DNA of 64,000 nucleotides from an uncultured Dorea sp. (GTDB lineage Bacteria; Bacillota; Clostridia; Lachnospirales; Lachnospiraceae): NCBI GenBank assembly GCA_910578455.1, contig CAJTQA010000010.1, positions 5,491 to 69,490 of the forward strand. The letters are read 5' to 3'. The notes under the pieces are model-generated. The model saw only the letters and a list, made by a program, of their open reading frames with translations, did not search any database and was not told where the DNA came from. Positions 1 through 9,379 of this stretch are shown here, in pieces; the stretch's first letter is position 1, and every line of letters starts with the position of its first letter. Made by a program: the position numbers and the translations under genes.

Positions 1-741
1 TCTGAGGTGGAGGCGGACTTGAAGGAGATCAGCCGTTACTACCGGAACGCAAAGAGGGTATTCTTCACCGGGGCGAACCCTTTTGTATTAAGTTTTGACA
101 AGCTGAAAACGCTGGCGGAACTGGTACGGAAATATTACCCAAAAGTGCAGTCCATCGGCTGTTTCGCCCGCATCACGGACATCACGCCGAAGACCACGGA
201 GCAGCTACGGGAACTGAGGGGGCTTGGGTACAACAGCCTTACCATCGGCGTGGAGGCGGGTGACGAGGAATCCCTGTCCTTCATGCATAAAGGGTTCGGC
301 ACGAAGGAGATCATAGAAGAATGCAAAAGGCTGGAGGAAGCAGGGATGGATTATAACTTCTTCTACCTTGCCGGGATATACGGCTCCGGGCATATGGAGG
401 AAGGGGTGAAGAACACGGCGGAGGTGTTCAACCAGCTCCACCCGAAGGTCATTGTTTCCTCCATGCTGACGGTCTACCCGACCTCGGAACTGTACCAGGA
501 AATCCAGGCTGGGAACTGGACGGAGGAAACGGAGATAGAAAAGCTGTATGAACTGAGGACGCTGGTCGGCAGCCTTGACATAGACACTTATTTTGCAACG
601 ATGGGCGCATCGAACTGCGTCAATGTGGAAGGGCATCTGCCGAAGGACAGGAAACGGATGGTAAAGTGGCTGGATGAGGTCATCGGCGCTGTGGATGAAA
701 AGGAGCTGCGCAGATACCGTGAGAACCTGCGGCATCTGTAA
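1..741 (+). CDS. Radical SAM protein, C-terminal part (cut by window edge)
   Basis: The frame is open to base 1, so the start and the CxxxCxxC iron-sulfur motif lie outside the window. What remains (about 246 residues) looks like the rest of a radical SAM TIM barrel: FFTGANPF, then a strand with SLTIGVEAGDEESL (the usual GxESG-like SAM-binding segment), then NFFYLAGIYGSG and a YPTSELYQEI strand typical of HemN/elongator-like radical SAM enzymes. Substrate cannot be told. The stop is followed within 10 bases by insertion-sequence remnants, so nothing downstream belongs to the same unit. I am fairly sure of the superfamily and not at all of the reaction. Confidence 0.75.
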   Translation, partial: SEVEADLKEISRYYRNAKRVFFTGANPFVLSFDKLKTLAELVRKYYPKVQSIGCFARITDITPKTTEQLRELRGLGYNSLTIGVEAGDEESLSFMHKGFGTKEIIEECKRLEEAGMDYNFFYLAGIYGSGHMEEGVKNTAEVFNQLHPKVIVSSMLTVYPTSELYQEIQAGNWTEETEIEKLYELRTLVGSLDIDTYFATMGASNCVNVEGHLPKDRKRMVKWLDEVIGAVDEKELRRYRENLRHL

Positions 742-750
742 GGAGCAAAA

Positions 751-891
751 ACAAGAGTAAGACAGATCATATATCTGTTTCAAAAGAATCTAAGTGACCG
801 AGAGATTTCCAATGTTTCCGGCAGCTCCGTAAGATCGACAGGAGCATTATCAGACAACCTTTTAAAGCCCTGTGGATTTAAAGCTTTCTGA
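751..891 (+). pseudogene. Fragment of an IS21-like IstA transposase N-terminus
   Basis: Translation gives about 46 residues beginning TRVRQIIYLFQKNLSDREIS and stopping at TGA. This resembles the N-terminal helix-turn-helix of IS21-family IstA proteins, in which a sigma-like HTH follows a short leader. There is no transposase catalytic core and no IstB. The fragment runs into the IS1634-like remnant on the other strand. Family assignment is by motif memory only and is tentative. Confidence 0.35.
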
Positions 892-1230
892 CAGACTGGG
901 TTACGATATAAGCCCGTTCTCCCATGTGGTTGTATTCCCGGATGGATTCAGAACCCAGTCCGGCATGGCTGCAATAAACAAATTTCTGGCATCCGAAATC
1001 CCCAAGAACTTTCTGCTCCAAGGGTTCCAGAGATGTCTGCTCGTTCACCTTTCCCGGAAAGAGTGAGAAAGCAAGGGGAATCCCGTTCCCGTCCGTGAAC
1101 AGGCCCATTTGAATAATAGGATTTGGCCTGTGCTTTGTGCTCTTTGCTCTTTCCGTATTTTTTACAGCCGTCTTCCTGTTCAATTTCAAAATAATAATTT
1201 GAGCAGTCATAATAAAGGATCTTATCAATT
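866..1230 (-). pseudogene. Internal fragment of an IS1634/IS4-type DDE transposase
   Basis: On the minus strand, residues KILYYDCSNYYFEIEQEDG, then HRPNPIIQMGLFTDGNGIPL, then NEQTSLEPLEQKVLGDFGCQ are collinear with IS1634-type transposases, but the reading frame shifts near 1115-1130 and again near 880, so no intact protein is made. The residue that should be the second catalytic aspartate (YCSDAGLG in relatives) reads YCSHAGLG. Both ends of the transposase and any terminal inverted repeats are missing. This is a dead relic. Confidence 0.7.
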
Positions 1231-2196
1231 AAGTGATTTTATTCATATTCAACTGTCAAACTCCCGCGTAACAGAAATAATTAGCAGCTATCTGCATAAA
1301 ATTTTTTATGAAAGATTTATTTACTTTCCTCTTTGTGCTTGCTAGAATATAGGTACAAAGAAAGTTTGCCACTGTAAAAGTTTACCGTTGACCAATAAGC
1401 GGTATATAAGTGGTTGGGTTGAAAGTATAGTCCTTCGCTGTAAGGTGGGGACTTTTTCCATAATGAGGACAAGCGGATGAAGAAAACGGGGCTTTATATT
1501 GAAAAGGATAAGTTTTTTGAGATATGGCTGATCCGTACCTTAAAGGAAATAAGGCAGGGAATATACCATAGCTGGAAATCATTTGATGCTGACAAGTGAA
1601 CATACCGCAAAAAAATTGAATAGAAAGCAAAAAGGGTCATAGGTATGCTGAAACATGGCATGAAATTTACTTCAACGCAATCTAATGTGATAGCCATATT
1701 AGAAAAGGTGAAAAAGGCAAATAGTTCTTCTTTTAGGTGCGTTATTATGTGGTGTTAGCATCATGTAGATTGGCAGTCAAGGAGAATATCTGCGATACCC
1801 GTATGATGCCTGTTTGATGTGAAATTGTAAATAAGGCGTAAAATATGGATAGTATGTCTATGAAAACCCTTAAAAAGCAATCAAATATTTAACGATTATG
1901 TTATGGTTATAGGGAGTCCGAGCGATGAAATATTTACATATATTATTTGACTTCGATAAAATAAATGTTGCCAGTAATCAATAGAACAAAACAATGATTT
2001 AAGTTAAAAAGAGCACAACTGGAATTGATAAGTAACGACAAATGCGTTACAATAAAATAAAGAGCCCAATCAAGAACGGATAATAGAAGACTTGGATTAG
2101 TTTTAATGCATGGATGGATTAACAGGATACTATTGAAAAATATTTTAACATTGAATATACGGAGTATAATAGCTGGTGGAATGGAGGTAATGCTAA
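1231..2196. other. AT-rich gene-poor stretch
   Basis: About 950 bases without a gene I can support. Short frames on both strands lack ribosome binding sites and recognisable motifs. The stretch follows two transposon remnants and probably holds decayed mobile DNA, but no repeat ends or attachment sites were seen. Confidence 0.5.
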
Positions 2197-2640
2197 ATGA
2201 AGACAATTTGCGGAATTGATTGCAGCGGATGCGGCTTTAAAGGCAGCTGCAAAGGATGTACAGAAACAGACGGACACCCTTTTGGCGGTGATTGTATTGC
2301 CGCTGCATGCTATAAGGCAGGTGGTGAAGATTGCTTTATAGCATACAAGAAACGCTTGATCGAAGAGTTTAATTCTCTTGGAATCTCGGATATGCCTACG
2401 ATAACAACTCTTAGCCAGCTGAGCGGTGCATATGTTAATTTGGAATATACTCTTCCCAACGGACAAAAAATGAAATTGCTTGATGATAAAAAAATATATC
2501 TCGGTTATCAAGTTGAAAAAGCAAACAGTGACAGGTGCTATGGACTTGTTGCGGATAACAGCCATTTACTTGTATGTGAATACGGATGCAATGGTGCAGA
2601 GCCTGAAATCATTATATACAAAAAGAGAGAATCGATATAA
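2197..2640 (+). CDS. Cysteine-rich DUF3795-type protein
   Basis: 147 residues. The N-terminal third is cysteine-rich (CGIDCSGCGFKGSCKGC, then GHPFGGDCIAAACYKAGGEDC), the pattern of DUF3795 proteins, which are thought to bind a metal or iron-sulfur centre; function unknown. The C-terminal part is a predicted mixed strand/helix region without cysteine clusters until VCEYGCNG. A ribosome binding site (GGAGG) lies 7 bases before the ATG. It stands alone in a degraded neighbourhood, yet its frame is intact, which suggests it is still in use. Confidence 0.75.
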   Translation: MKTICGIDCSGCGFKGSCKGCTETDGHPFGGDCIAAACYKAGGEDCFIAYKKRLIEEFNSLGISDMPTITTLSQLSGAYVNLEYTLPNGQKMKLLDDKKIYLGYQVEKANSDRCYGLVADNSHLLVCEYGCNGAEPEIIIYKKRESI

Positions 2641-3019
2641 AGCTTATAGGATTTTTCTAGGGCCGGTGATATTATTTTCTATATTGCTTTTATCATCTTC
2701 AAAAAATCAGGCTATGTGGATATTGCGGGAAGAAATATTAACTCTGTGTTTGCTCTGATGGAAGAAATAATGCATTTGGTTTCCGCCCGCTGCATGTTTT
2801 TTTATTTTCAGTTCTGCTATTTTCAAAATAATTGCCGTCCGGCTCCGTATTTCGGCATTGTCGAATGTTGCGTAACAGCGGCAATGGCACAATAACATAA
2901 TAAGCCAGACTGCTCCATAGTATTTTTTAACTCTAAAAGCGTATCACCATAAGATCTGTTCCCATAAGCAGAAATCAAGTTTGTCATGTACCTGTAATTT
3001 AGAAGGTGTGACAATGGTT
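2641..3019. other. Stretch with no supportable gene
   Basis: About 380 bases between the DUF3795-type gene and the MFS remnant. Frames here are short, lack ribosome binding sites and match nothing I recognise. Given pseudogenes on both sides, it is likely decayed coding DNA. Confidence 0.4.
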
Positions 3020-3324
3020 TTAGTCAGAGATTCTAAAGCACAGCCCGGATATTCCTGCCAGAAAAACACTTCCTAAGCCCATCCCCCATTTTATTCCGCG
3101 GCAGTCGGTCACAATTCCCATAATCCACGGGCCGAACATACCCCCAAGACCTCCGCATGCAACATAGAATCACTGGATCCCGGCTCCCCTAAGAGGGCGG
3201 ATATTGTGGAATCCTTCAGGCTGTCGAACAGTCCAAAGACAAACAGGCTTAAAACACTTCCGATCGTGAGCATATATTTCCCATTTGTTATTTTTATACC
3301 GCTGATTTTTATTTTCTCTGCCAT
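3020..3324 (-). pseudogene. Collapsed MFS transporter (N- and C-terminal ends only)
   Basis: On the minus strand the first about 45 residues (ISGIKITNGKYMLTIGSV, a first membrane segment, then DSLKDSTISALLGE) look like the start of a major facilitator transporter. They are followed directly, in a different frame, by FYVACGGLGGMFGPWIMGIV and WGMGLGSVFLAGISGL, which resemble the last helices. A normal member has about 400 residues, so roughly three quarters of the gene has been deleted. It lies divergent from an equally deleted AraC-type gene, the usual regulator/transporter pairing. Confidence 0.65.
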
Positions 3325-3438
3325 CGTCTCAAATTCCCTGCCTTTCCTGTACTCTTTATGATATAATATCAGACGGACGGAAAGATTTTTTGCATTATTG
3401 ATTCAATGAATAGGAAAATATGACCAAGAAGGAGAGAC

Positions 3439-3729
3439 ATGCTGTCATTTGGCGATACATTTATAAACACGCAAAAGTATGAAGTGCTGGAACATGGAAC
3501 TGCTGAATTTCTGATTGCATGTTATTTCGACAATCTGAACCAGAAGTTCAATCCGTGGCATTGGCATGAAGAATTTGAGGTTGGCATTGTCCGGGAAAAT
3601 CCTGTTATGATCAGCACTCCGGACAGGGAAGACATAACGCTGCAGGATATTGCTGACAGCGCATCCGTGAGAAAAAAGCTCGACTTCCTGGAAAATATCT
3701 TATATCTGCGACCAGTGCGGTTTCCATGA
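3439..3729 (+). pseudogene. AraC-family regulator with large internal deletion
   Basis: An intact start with GAAGGAGAG before the ATG opens a cupin-like N-terminal sensor (LIACYFDNLNQKFNPWHWHEE) that stops at about residue 54. It is then joined to DREDITLQDIADSASVRKK, which resembles the beginning of an AraC helix-turn-helix, followed by unrelated sequence and a stop. Normal proteins of this type have about 290 residues. The gene sits divergent from the MFS remnant, and both have lost their middles. Confidence 0.65.
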
Positions 3730-3746
3730 AATCAGCTATAAAGGAT

Positions 3747-4553
3747 TTAATAACCGCGTACTTCAACTGCCGTGTAGGCATGGCTGTAATGATAGCCCAA
3801 TTTTTGAGCCAGTGTGGCGGAGCCTTTGTTATGTGCATCCCAGCTTGGATATAAATTTTGCTTTAAGCACTCCAGTATCAGTTTTGCCCCGCATATATAG
3901 GCGAGCCCTCTGCGCCGGTAGTCTTTTCTGGTGTCAATTTCTATCTCTATGCCTTCCCTGTATCTGGAATAGGAGGATGCGCCGGATATGATCGCGCCTC
4001 CTTTACAGATTACCGCGCCTATTCCAAGTTTGCGGAAACTCTCATAATCCGGAAACTGTGATACGAGATCGGCGCACCATGTTTCTGTCCTACACTTTTC
4101 GTAAAGGCGTTCGTCGATCATGGACAGGGTGTATTGCTCCGGCAGGGAATCAGCCGCTTTTTCCAATTTCTTTTTGTCAAAGATGTGCGGTTCCTTTTTT
4201 GTTGCATATCGGGTAATGACGGCTGCCCTTTTTCCGTAAAAATCTGTAATCATATTTTTCCAGGATTCGTTTTGCGGCACCATGATGATGCAGCTGTCCG
4301 GCATACCGCAATGCGGGCTTTTGCGGGCGCAGTTTTTTGAAGGCGAGTTTGGCCTGTATGATATTAACTCTATATTCGGTTTTCCGGCAAAAAAGGCAAA
4401 GTCTCCAAGCATAGCCATTGCCGCTGCCGGGGCGCTCGGGTCGTCGGCGTAGATTTTCCCCATAACCCCCTGTAAGCAAGACCAGATAATCGTTTCCTCC
4501 CATTTGCCAAATAGCGGGGATACTCTGCTTGCGTCGGTAATCTCATATATCAT
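3747..4553 (-). CDS. GNAT-family N-acetyltransferase
   Basis: 268 residues. The C-terminal half has the GNAT acetyl-CoA fold signature: GAVICKGGAIISGASSYSRY, then EIEIDTRKDYRRRGLAYICG (motif A with the RxxG/A pyrophosphate loop), then WDAHNKGSATLAQKLGY (motif B). The N-terminal half matches the GNAT_acetyltr_2 group common in clostridia (WSCLQGVMGKIYAD, AMLGDFAFFAGKP). The stretch SYRPNSPSKNCARKSPHCGM at about residue 65-85 looks unusual for the family and may reflect local sequence drift. Substrate unknown. It stands alone, facing the AraC remnant. Confidence 0.8.
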   Translation of the reverse strand: MIYEITDASRVSPLFGKWEETIIWSCLQGVMGKIYADDPSAPAAAMAMLGDFAFFAGKPNIELISYRPNSPSKNCARKSPHCGMPDSCIIMVPQNESWKNMITDFYGKRAAVITRYATKKEPHIFDKKKLEKAADSLPEQYTLSMIDERLYEKCRTETWCADLVSQFPDYESFRKLGIGAVICKGGAIISGASSYSRYREGIEIEIDTRKDYRRRGLAYICGAKLILECLKQNLYPSWDAHNKGSATLAQKLGYHYSHAYTAVEVRGY

Positions 4554-4774
4554 TTGGCACCTCCTGTACCATGTGGTGGTTCAAAATTTTTGTGCGTTGG
4601 AATATTGTCTGCAAAGTGTATGCCTCGTTTCTTTTGTTTTTCACTAAATAATAGGATTAATTCTACCACATTGGGATGTGGTTGTAAATAAGAACTTGAG
4701 ATTACTGTTCAAGGGGCAGTGGAAGTGGTATAATCATAGGAAAAACCGGAAACGGCATAAGGAGGCAAAACGAT

Positions 4775-5353
4775 ATGGCACAACAGTTGAAGAAAAGACC
4801 CATTGAGAAAGAGCTTAAATTCCTGGCTGATTTTGAAATATACGGCGTGTTGATGTTTGCAGCAATGTATTTTGCAGTAAAGTATATTGTTGATATGGAT
4901 CTTGGGAAGAACGCATTCAAATTAAATTGGATTTCGTTTTATCCGTTGCTGGTATTTTCTGCCATAGTAATTGAGGGCAGTTTTTATTGGCGCAATAAGC
5001 TTAATGTGGTGAGAAGGCAAAAGGCGTTAAGTAATATTCAGATTGGCGGGATTTACAATAAGTTGAGATGGGTAAATGTAATTTTACTGACAGCCTATTT
5101 GCCGGTGATCGTCATGGCGGTTGTTGCAGAAAAAGATTTATCCGGGATAGTTGCCGGGATTTTTCTGTACTTTATGGCGATAATAGAACAAATTAATTAT
5201 TTTCACATCAGGCTGTCTTATGAGACGGCAAATGGAAGACTTCTGGTTATCGAGCCTTTAAAAATGCTTTTTACGGGAACCGGGAGATGTTCGCAATTGC
5301 GGAAGGATATTGATGCTTATAAGAGGTGGGTTTCTGGTCTGGGAAAGAGATAA
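4775..5353 (+). CDS. Hypothetical four-helix membrane protein
   Basis: 192 residues, start supported by AAGGAGG 10 bases upstream. Hydrophobic segments at about residues 22-40, 55-70, 100-120 and 123-145 are separated by basic loops (RRQKALSN; NKLRWVN), giving a likely four-pass inner-membrane protein with a cytoplasmic basic C-terminus. I do not recognise the family. It precedes the DUF2130 gene by about 60 bases in the same direction and could share a transcript. Confidence 0.6.
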   Translation: MAQQLKKRPIEKELKFLADFEIYGVLMFAAMYFAVKYIVDMDLGKNAFKLNWISFYPLLVFSAIVIEGSFYWRNKLNVVRRQKALSNIQIGGIYNKLRWVNVILLTAYLPVIVMAVVAEKDLSGIVAGIFLYFMAIIEQINYFHIRLSYETANGRLLVIEPLKMLFTGTGRCSQLRKDIDAYKRWVSGLGKR

Positions 5354-5417
5354 AAGTGTATGCGCTATTGGCGCTGCGTCTGATTTATGATAGGAAACAG
5401 AGGAAAGGTGATGAGTG

Positions 5418-6644
5418 ATGCAGGAGATTAAATGCCCCAACTGCGGGGAAGTTTTTGCGGTGGACGAGTCGGGATACGCGCAGATTGCAAAACAGGTCAG
5501 GGATAAGGAGTTTGAAAAAGAGCTAAAACGGCGTGAGGATGATTTTGCACAGATGAAGGAGAATGCGCTGAAACTGGCGCAGATGGAGCAGAAAGAGGAA
5601 TTTGCGAAAGAGATTTCCGTAAAAGAGGCAGAGCTTTCGGAGAAAGAAAAGCTTATCGGGGAGTTAAAGTCGCGGATTGCCGGGAATGAGACGGAGAGAA
5701 AGCTTGCTGTCAGCGAGGTCATAAACGAGAAAGAAAAGGCGGTTTCTGAGAAAGCGGCGGAGATTGCCGAGCTTAAGAGCAGGCTGTCCAATAAGGAGAC
5801 GGAAAATGAGCTTAAGGAGCAGTCCTTGAAAAAACAGTATGAGGACAGGCTGAAACTCAAGGACGAGCAGATTGAATACTATAAGGATTTTAAGGCGAGG
5901 CAGTCTACGAAGATGATCGGGGAGAGCCTTGAGATGCACTGCATGAACCAGTTTAACGCACTTAGGATGACGGCGTTTCCAAATGCGTATTTTGAGAAGG
6001 ACAATGACGCGCGTACAGGCAGCAAGGGCGACTTTATCTTCCGGGAGGCGGTGGAGGGAGTCGAATTTATCTCTATCATGTTCGAGATGAAAAATGAGAT
6101 GGACGAGACAGCCACCAAGCATAAGAATGAGGATTTCTTAAAGGAGCTTGACAAGGACAGGAGAGAAAAGAAGTGCGAGTACGCAGTGCTTGTCTCGCTC
6201 CTTGAGATTGACAACGAGCTTTATAACAACGGCATCGTGGATGTTTCTTATAAGTATGAAAAGATGTATGTGATACGTCCTCAGTTTTTTATTCCGATGA
6301 TTACCCTCCTTCGGAATGCGGCGATGAATTCTTTGCAGTACCGGCGGGAGCTTGAGGCGGCAAAGCACCAGCAGGTGGACATCCTGCATTTTGAGGAGAA
6401 TATGAATGCGTTTAAGGAAGGGTTTGCCCGCAATTACAGGATTGCAAGCACGAAGTTCCAGACGGCGATTGATGAGATTGATAAGACGATTACCCATTTG
6501 CAGAAGACGAAGGAGGCGCTGCTTTCGTCTGAGAATAACTTGAGGCTGGCCAATAATAAGGCGGAGGATCTGAGCATTAAGAGGCTGACGAAAAATGCGC
6601 CGGCCGTGAGGGAGATGTTTGAGGAGCTGGGGAAGAATTCTTGA
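5418..6644 (+). CDS. DUF2130 coiled-coil protein
   Basis: About 408 residues. It opens with a small CPNCGEVFAVDESGYAQIA zinc-ribbon-like element, continues as a long charged coiled coil (about residues 25-160, rich in E, K, L), then a globular domain with QSTKMIGESLEMHCMNQFN, KGDFIFRE and SIMFEMKNEMDET, which is the DUF2130 core and resembles a PD-(D/E)xK nuclease fold (D...ExK). Function is not established. I chose the ATG at 5418 over a GTG one codon earlier because it is better spaced from AGGAAAGG. The antisense serine-rich frame here is an artefact of the coiled coil. Confidence 0.85.
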   Translation: MQEIKCPNCGEVFAVDESGYAQIAKQVRDKEFEKELKRREDDFAQMKENALKLAQMEQKEEFAKEISVKEAELSEKEKLIGELKSRIAGNETERKLAVSEVINEKEKAVSEKAAEIAELKSRLSNKETENELKEQSLKKQYEDRLKLKDEQIEYYKDFKARQSTKMIGESLEMHCMNQFNALRMTAFPNAYFEKDNDARTGSKGDFIFREAVEGVEFISIMFEMKNEMDETATKHKNEDFLKELDKDRREKKCEYAVLVSLLEIDNELYNNGIVDVSYKYEKMYVIRPQFFIPMITLLRNAAMNSLQYRRELEAAKHQQVDILHFEENMNAFKEGFARNYRIASTKFQTAIDEIDKTITHLQKTKEALLSSENNLRLANNKAEDLSIKRLTKNAPAVREMFEELGKNS

Positions 6645-6717
6645 CGCGTGTCGGGTTATACGGGGGAAAAGAGTATGAAAAGGCAGAAAGATACCTGTGA
6701 AACGGGAGGAGGAAGTT

Positions 6718-7356
6718 ATGCTTTTATTAAAAAAAAAGTTAGGAATCAGTGACCTGACAGAACTGTCTCATACGGAAGAGAAGATCAGCAAGTCAAAGGC
6801 ACTCTTACTGTTTGAAAATGGTTTACTGGATGCCTTTGAAGTGGGTACTTTTAAAGGGCTTTCCCAGATTCATAAGTTTCTTTTCGAAGATATCTATGAT
6901 TTTGCAGGAGAGATAAGGAACGAGAATCTTGCAAAAGGAGGATTTCGTTTTGCATCCGTTATGTATCTGAGAGAGGCTTTGAAAAATATTGAACGGATGC
7001 CGCAATCTGATTTTGATGAAATTATAGAGAAATATGTAGAGATGAATGTTGCTCACCCATTTCGTGAAGGTAATGGCAGGAGCATGAGAATATGGCTTGA
7101 CGCGGTTTTGAAAAAAGAGATTGGGAGGGTCGTTGACTGGAGCAAGGTGGATAAAGAGGATTATCTTCTGGCGATGGAGCGCAGTCCGATAAGAGATGTG
7201 GAAATCAAAGCATTATTAAAAAACGCGCTGACAGATAAAATCGATGACCGGGATGTATATATGAAGGGAATTGATGCGAGTTATTACTACGAAGGATATA
7301 ATGTTTACAAAACCGAAGAATTGAACAAAATAAAAATCGGAGGAACAGGCTTATGA
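6718..7356 (+). CDS. Fic-domain AMPylase-type protein, class III
   Basis: 212 residues. The Fic catalytic motif HPFREGNGRSMRIW is complete, with the histidine at about residue 113, so transfer of a nucleotide or other phosphate-linked group is expected. The helix before it (GLSQIHKFLFEDIYDFAGE) is the usual Fic core. Near the C-terminus, at about residue 188, SYYYEG fits the (S/T)xxxE(G/N) autoinhibitory motif placed as in class III Fic proteins, so the enzyme is probably self-restrained. Start at 6718 follows GGGAGGAGG by 5 bases. Its stop overlaps the start of the GH42 gene (ATGA). Confidence 0.9.
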   Translation: MLLLKKKLGISDLTELSHTEEKISKSKALLLFENGLLDAFEVGTFKGLSQIHKFLFEDIYDFAGEIRNENLAKGGFRFASVMYLREALKNIERMPQSDFDEIIEKYVEMNVAHPFREGNGRSMRIWLDAVLKKEIGRVVDWSKVDKEDYLLAMERSPIRDVEIKALLKNALTDKIDDRDVYMKGIDASYYYEGYNVYKTEELNKIKIGGTGL

Positions 7357-9374
7357 AAAAATACAGCGAAAAAGTAAATAAGATTGTCTACGGCGGCGAT
7401 TATAACCCAGAGCAGTGGCCGGAGGACATCTGGCGGGAGGACATGCGCCTTTTTAAGGAGGCAGGAATAGACATTGTGACCCTCAATGTGTTCAGCTGGG
7501 CGGCGATACAGCCTTCAGAGGAGGAGTATGACTTTTCAAAGCTTGATAAGATTATGGAGATGGTGAGGGAAAACGGACTGAAAGTATGCCTTGCCACATC
7601 CACAGGCGCGCATCCGGCGTGGATGGCAAAGCGCCACCCGGATATTCTGCGGGTGGATTTTGAGGGAAGAAAGCATAAGTTCGGCGCACGCCACAATTCC
7701 TGCCCCAATAGTCCGACCTATCAGAAGTATTCCGTTAAACTTGCGGAAAAGATTGCCGGGCGGTACAAAGGGTATGAAAATATTGTAGCATGGCATATTT
7801 CCAACGAATATGGCGGGGAGTGCTACTGCGAGAACTGCGAGCGGGCGTTCAGAGCGTGGCTTAGAGAGAAATATAAGACGCTCGAGGAAGTGAACCGGGC
7901 GTGGAATACATCATTTTGGGGGCATACCTTTTACGACTGGGATGAGATTGTGCTGCCTAACGCCCTGAGCGAGCATTTTGAGCCGGAACGAAGCATGTTC
8001 CAGGGGATTACGCTGGATTACAGGCGATTTAACTCGGACAGTATCCTGAACTGCTACCGGATGGAATATGATGCGGTGAAAAAGATAACGCCGGATATTC
8101 CGGTGACTACGAACCTGATGGGATTTTACCCGGCGCTTGATTACCAGAAATGGGGAAGGTACATGGACGTTGTCTCGTGGGATAACTATCCGGATGTGGA
8201 TGCCTCTCCGGCGGAAATCGCCATGCAGCATGACCTGATGCGGGGCGTGGGCGGCGGAAATCCGTTCCTTTTGATGGAGCAGACACCGGGAGTTACCAAC
8301 TGGCATACATATTGTGCGCTGAAACGTCCGGGCGTGATGAGGCTGTGGAGCTATCAGGCGGTTGCCCACGGCGCGGATTCTGTGATGTTCTTCCAGATGC
8401 GAAGGAGCATAGGGGCTTGCGAAAAGTATCACAGCGCGGTTATTGACCATGTGGGAAATGGCGAGACGAGAGTATTTAAGGAGACGGCTGCTCTTGGGAA
8501 GGAGCTTAAAAAGCTTGGCGGTGATCTGCTCGGCGCGGTGTCTGATGCGAAGGCTGCCATCTATTTTGACTGGGATAACTGGTGGGCGCTAAACTGTACT
8601 GCGGGCCCTACTATGGATCTTGAATATAAGGCTCAGGTGCTGGATTACTATAAAGCGCTGCATGGGCTGAATATCCCGGTGGATTTTGTGGGGGCTAATG
8701 ATGGCCTGGACAAGTATAAGCTTTTGATCGCACCGGTGCTCTATATGACAAAGACTGGGTATGACGAAAAAGTGCGCCGGTTCGTGGAGCACGGAGGAAC
8801 CTTTGTCACCACATTTTTCAGCGGGATCGTGGATGAGCATGATCTGGTAATTACCGGCGGATATCCGGGGAAACTTCGGGATATCCTGGGAATCTGGGCG
8901 GAGGAGATAGACGCGCTGCCAAGGGATAAGGAGAACAGCTTTGACTATAACGGGAGAACATACCCGGCACGGCTTTTGTGCGACCTCATCCATCCGGAGG
9001 GAGCGAAAGAGCTTGGCGCGTACCAGAAGGACTTTTATGCGGGGATGCCTGCGGTGACGGTAAACGAGTTTGGGAAAGGAAGAGCCTACTATGTGGCGAC
9101 CCGCTCGGACGAGCATTTTTTCAGGGCGTTTCTTGAGGATGTGTGCAGGGAGTGCGGCATTAAGCCGCTTTTTGAGAGAGCGGACGGCATGGAAGCCACT
9201 GTGCGGGAGAATGAGAACGGGAGATTTTTATTCCTGCTGAACCATGGAGACCGTGTTTTGGAAGTAAGGGCAGAAGAAACTTGCGTGGATCTGCTGACGG
9301 AAGAAAGGGTAAGCGGGGGTGAAGAGATAAGGATAGAGCCTAAAGATGTGAAAATCATGAGGATAACTCAGTAA
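7353..9374 (+). CDS. GH42 beta-galactosidase
   Basis: 673 residues, the usual length of glycoside hydrolase family 42. Order: TIM barrel with YNPEQWPEDIW and FSWAAIQPSEE; HISNEYGG with the acid/base glutamate at about residue 152; CYCENC beside it, the zinc-binding cysteines of the family; LLMEQTPG with the nucleophile glutamate at about 306; then trimerisation and beta domains. It hydrolyses terminal beta-galactosides in the cytoplasm (no signal peptide). Translation is coupled to the upstream Fic gene by a 4-base overlap, an odd partner. No lactose permease or sugar regulator is nearby. Confidence 0.93.
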   Translation: MKKYSEKVNKIVYGGDYNPEQWPEDIWREDMRLFKEAGIDIVTLNVFSWAAIQPSEEEYDFSKLDKIMEMVRENGLKVCLATSTGAHPAWMAKRHPDILRVDFEGRKHKFGARHNSCPNSPTYQKYSVKLAEKIAGRYKGYENIVAWHISNEYGGECYCENCERAFRAWLREKYKTLEEVNRAWNTSFWGHTFYDWDEIVLPNALSEHFEPERSMFQGITLDYRRFNSDSILNCYRMEYDAVKKITPDIPVTTNLMGFYPALDYQKWGRYMDVVSWDNYPDVDASPAEIAMQHDLMRGVGGGNPFLLMEQTPGVTNWHTYCALKRPGVMRLWSYQAVAHGADSVMFFQMRRSIGACEKYHSAVIDHVGNGETRVFKETAALGKELKKLGGDLLGAVSDAKAAIYFDWDNWWALNCTAGPTMDLEYKAQVLDYYKALHGLNIPVDFVGANDGLDKYKLLIAPVLYMTKTGYDEKVRRFVEHGGTFVTTFFSGIVDEHDLVITGGYPGKLRDILGIWAEEIDALPRDKENSFDYNGRTYPARLLCDLIHPEGAKELGAYQKDFYAGMPAVTVNEFGKGRAYYVATRSDEHFFRAFLEDVCRECGIKPLFERADGMEATVRENENGRFLFLLNHGDRVLEVRAEETCVDLLTEERVSGGEEIRIEPKDVKIMRITQ

Positions 9375-9379
9375 AAATA

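Noticed and set aside
2707..3014. Two minus-strand frames of 63 residues
   Set aside because: No ribosome binding sites, no recognisable motif, mutual overlap and a location among pseudogenes.
3747..4503. GNAT gene as a frameshifted pair (a second frame at 4177-4503)
   Set aside because: The 268-residue frame alone holds both halves of the family in one chain; the other frame is a shadow.
5258..5860. 200-residue serine/phenylalanine-rich antisense frame
   Set aside because: It is the reverse reading of the E/K-rich coiled coil of the DUF2130 protein; composition is explained by that.
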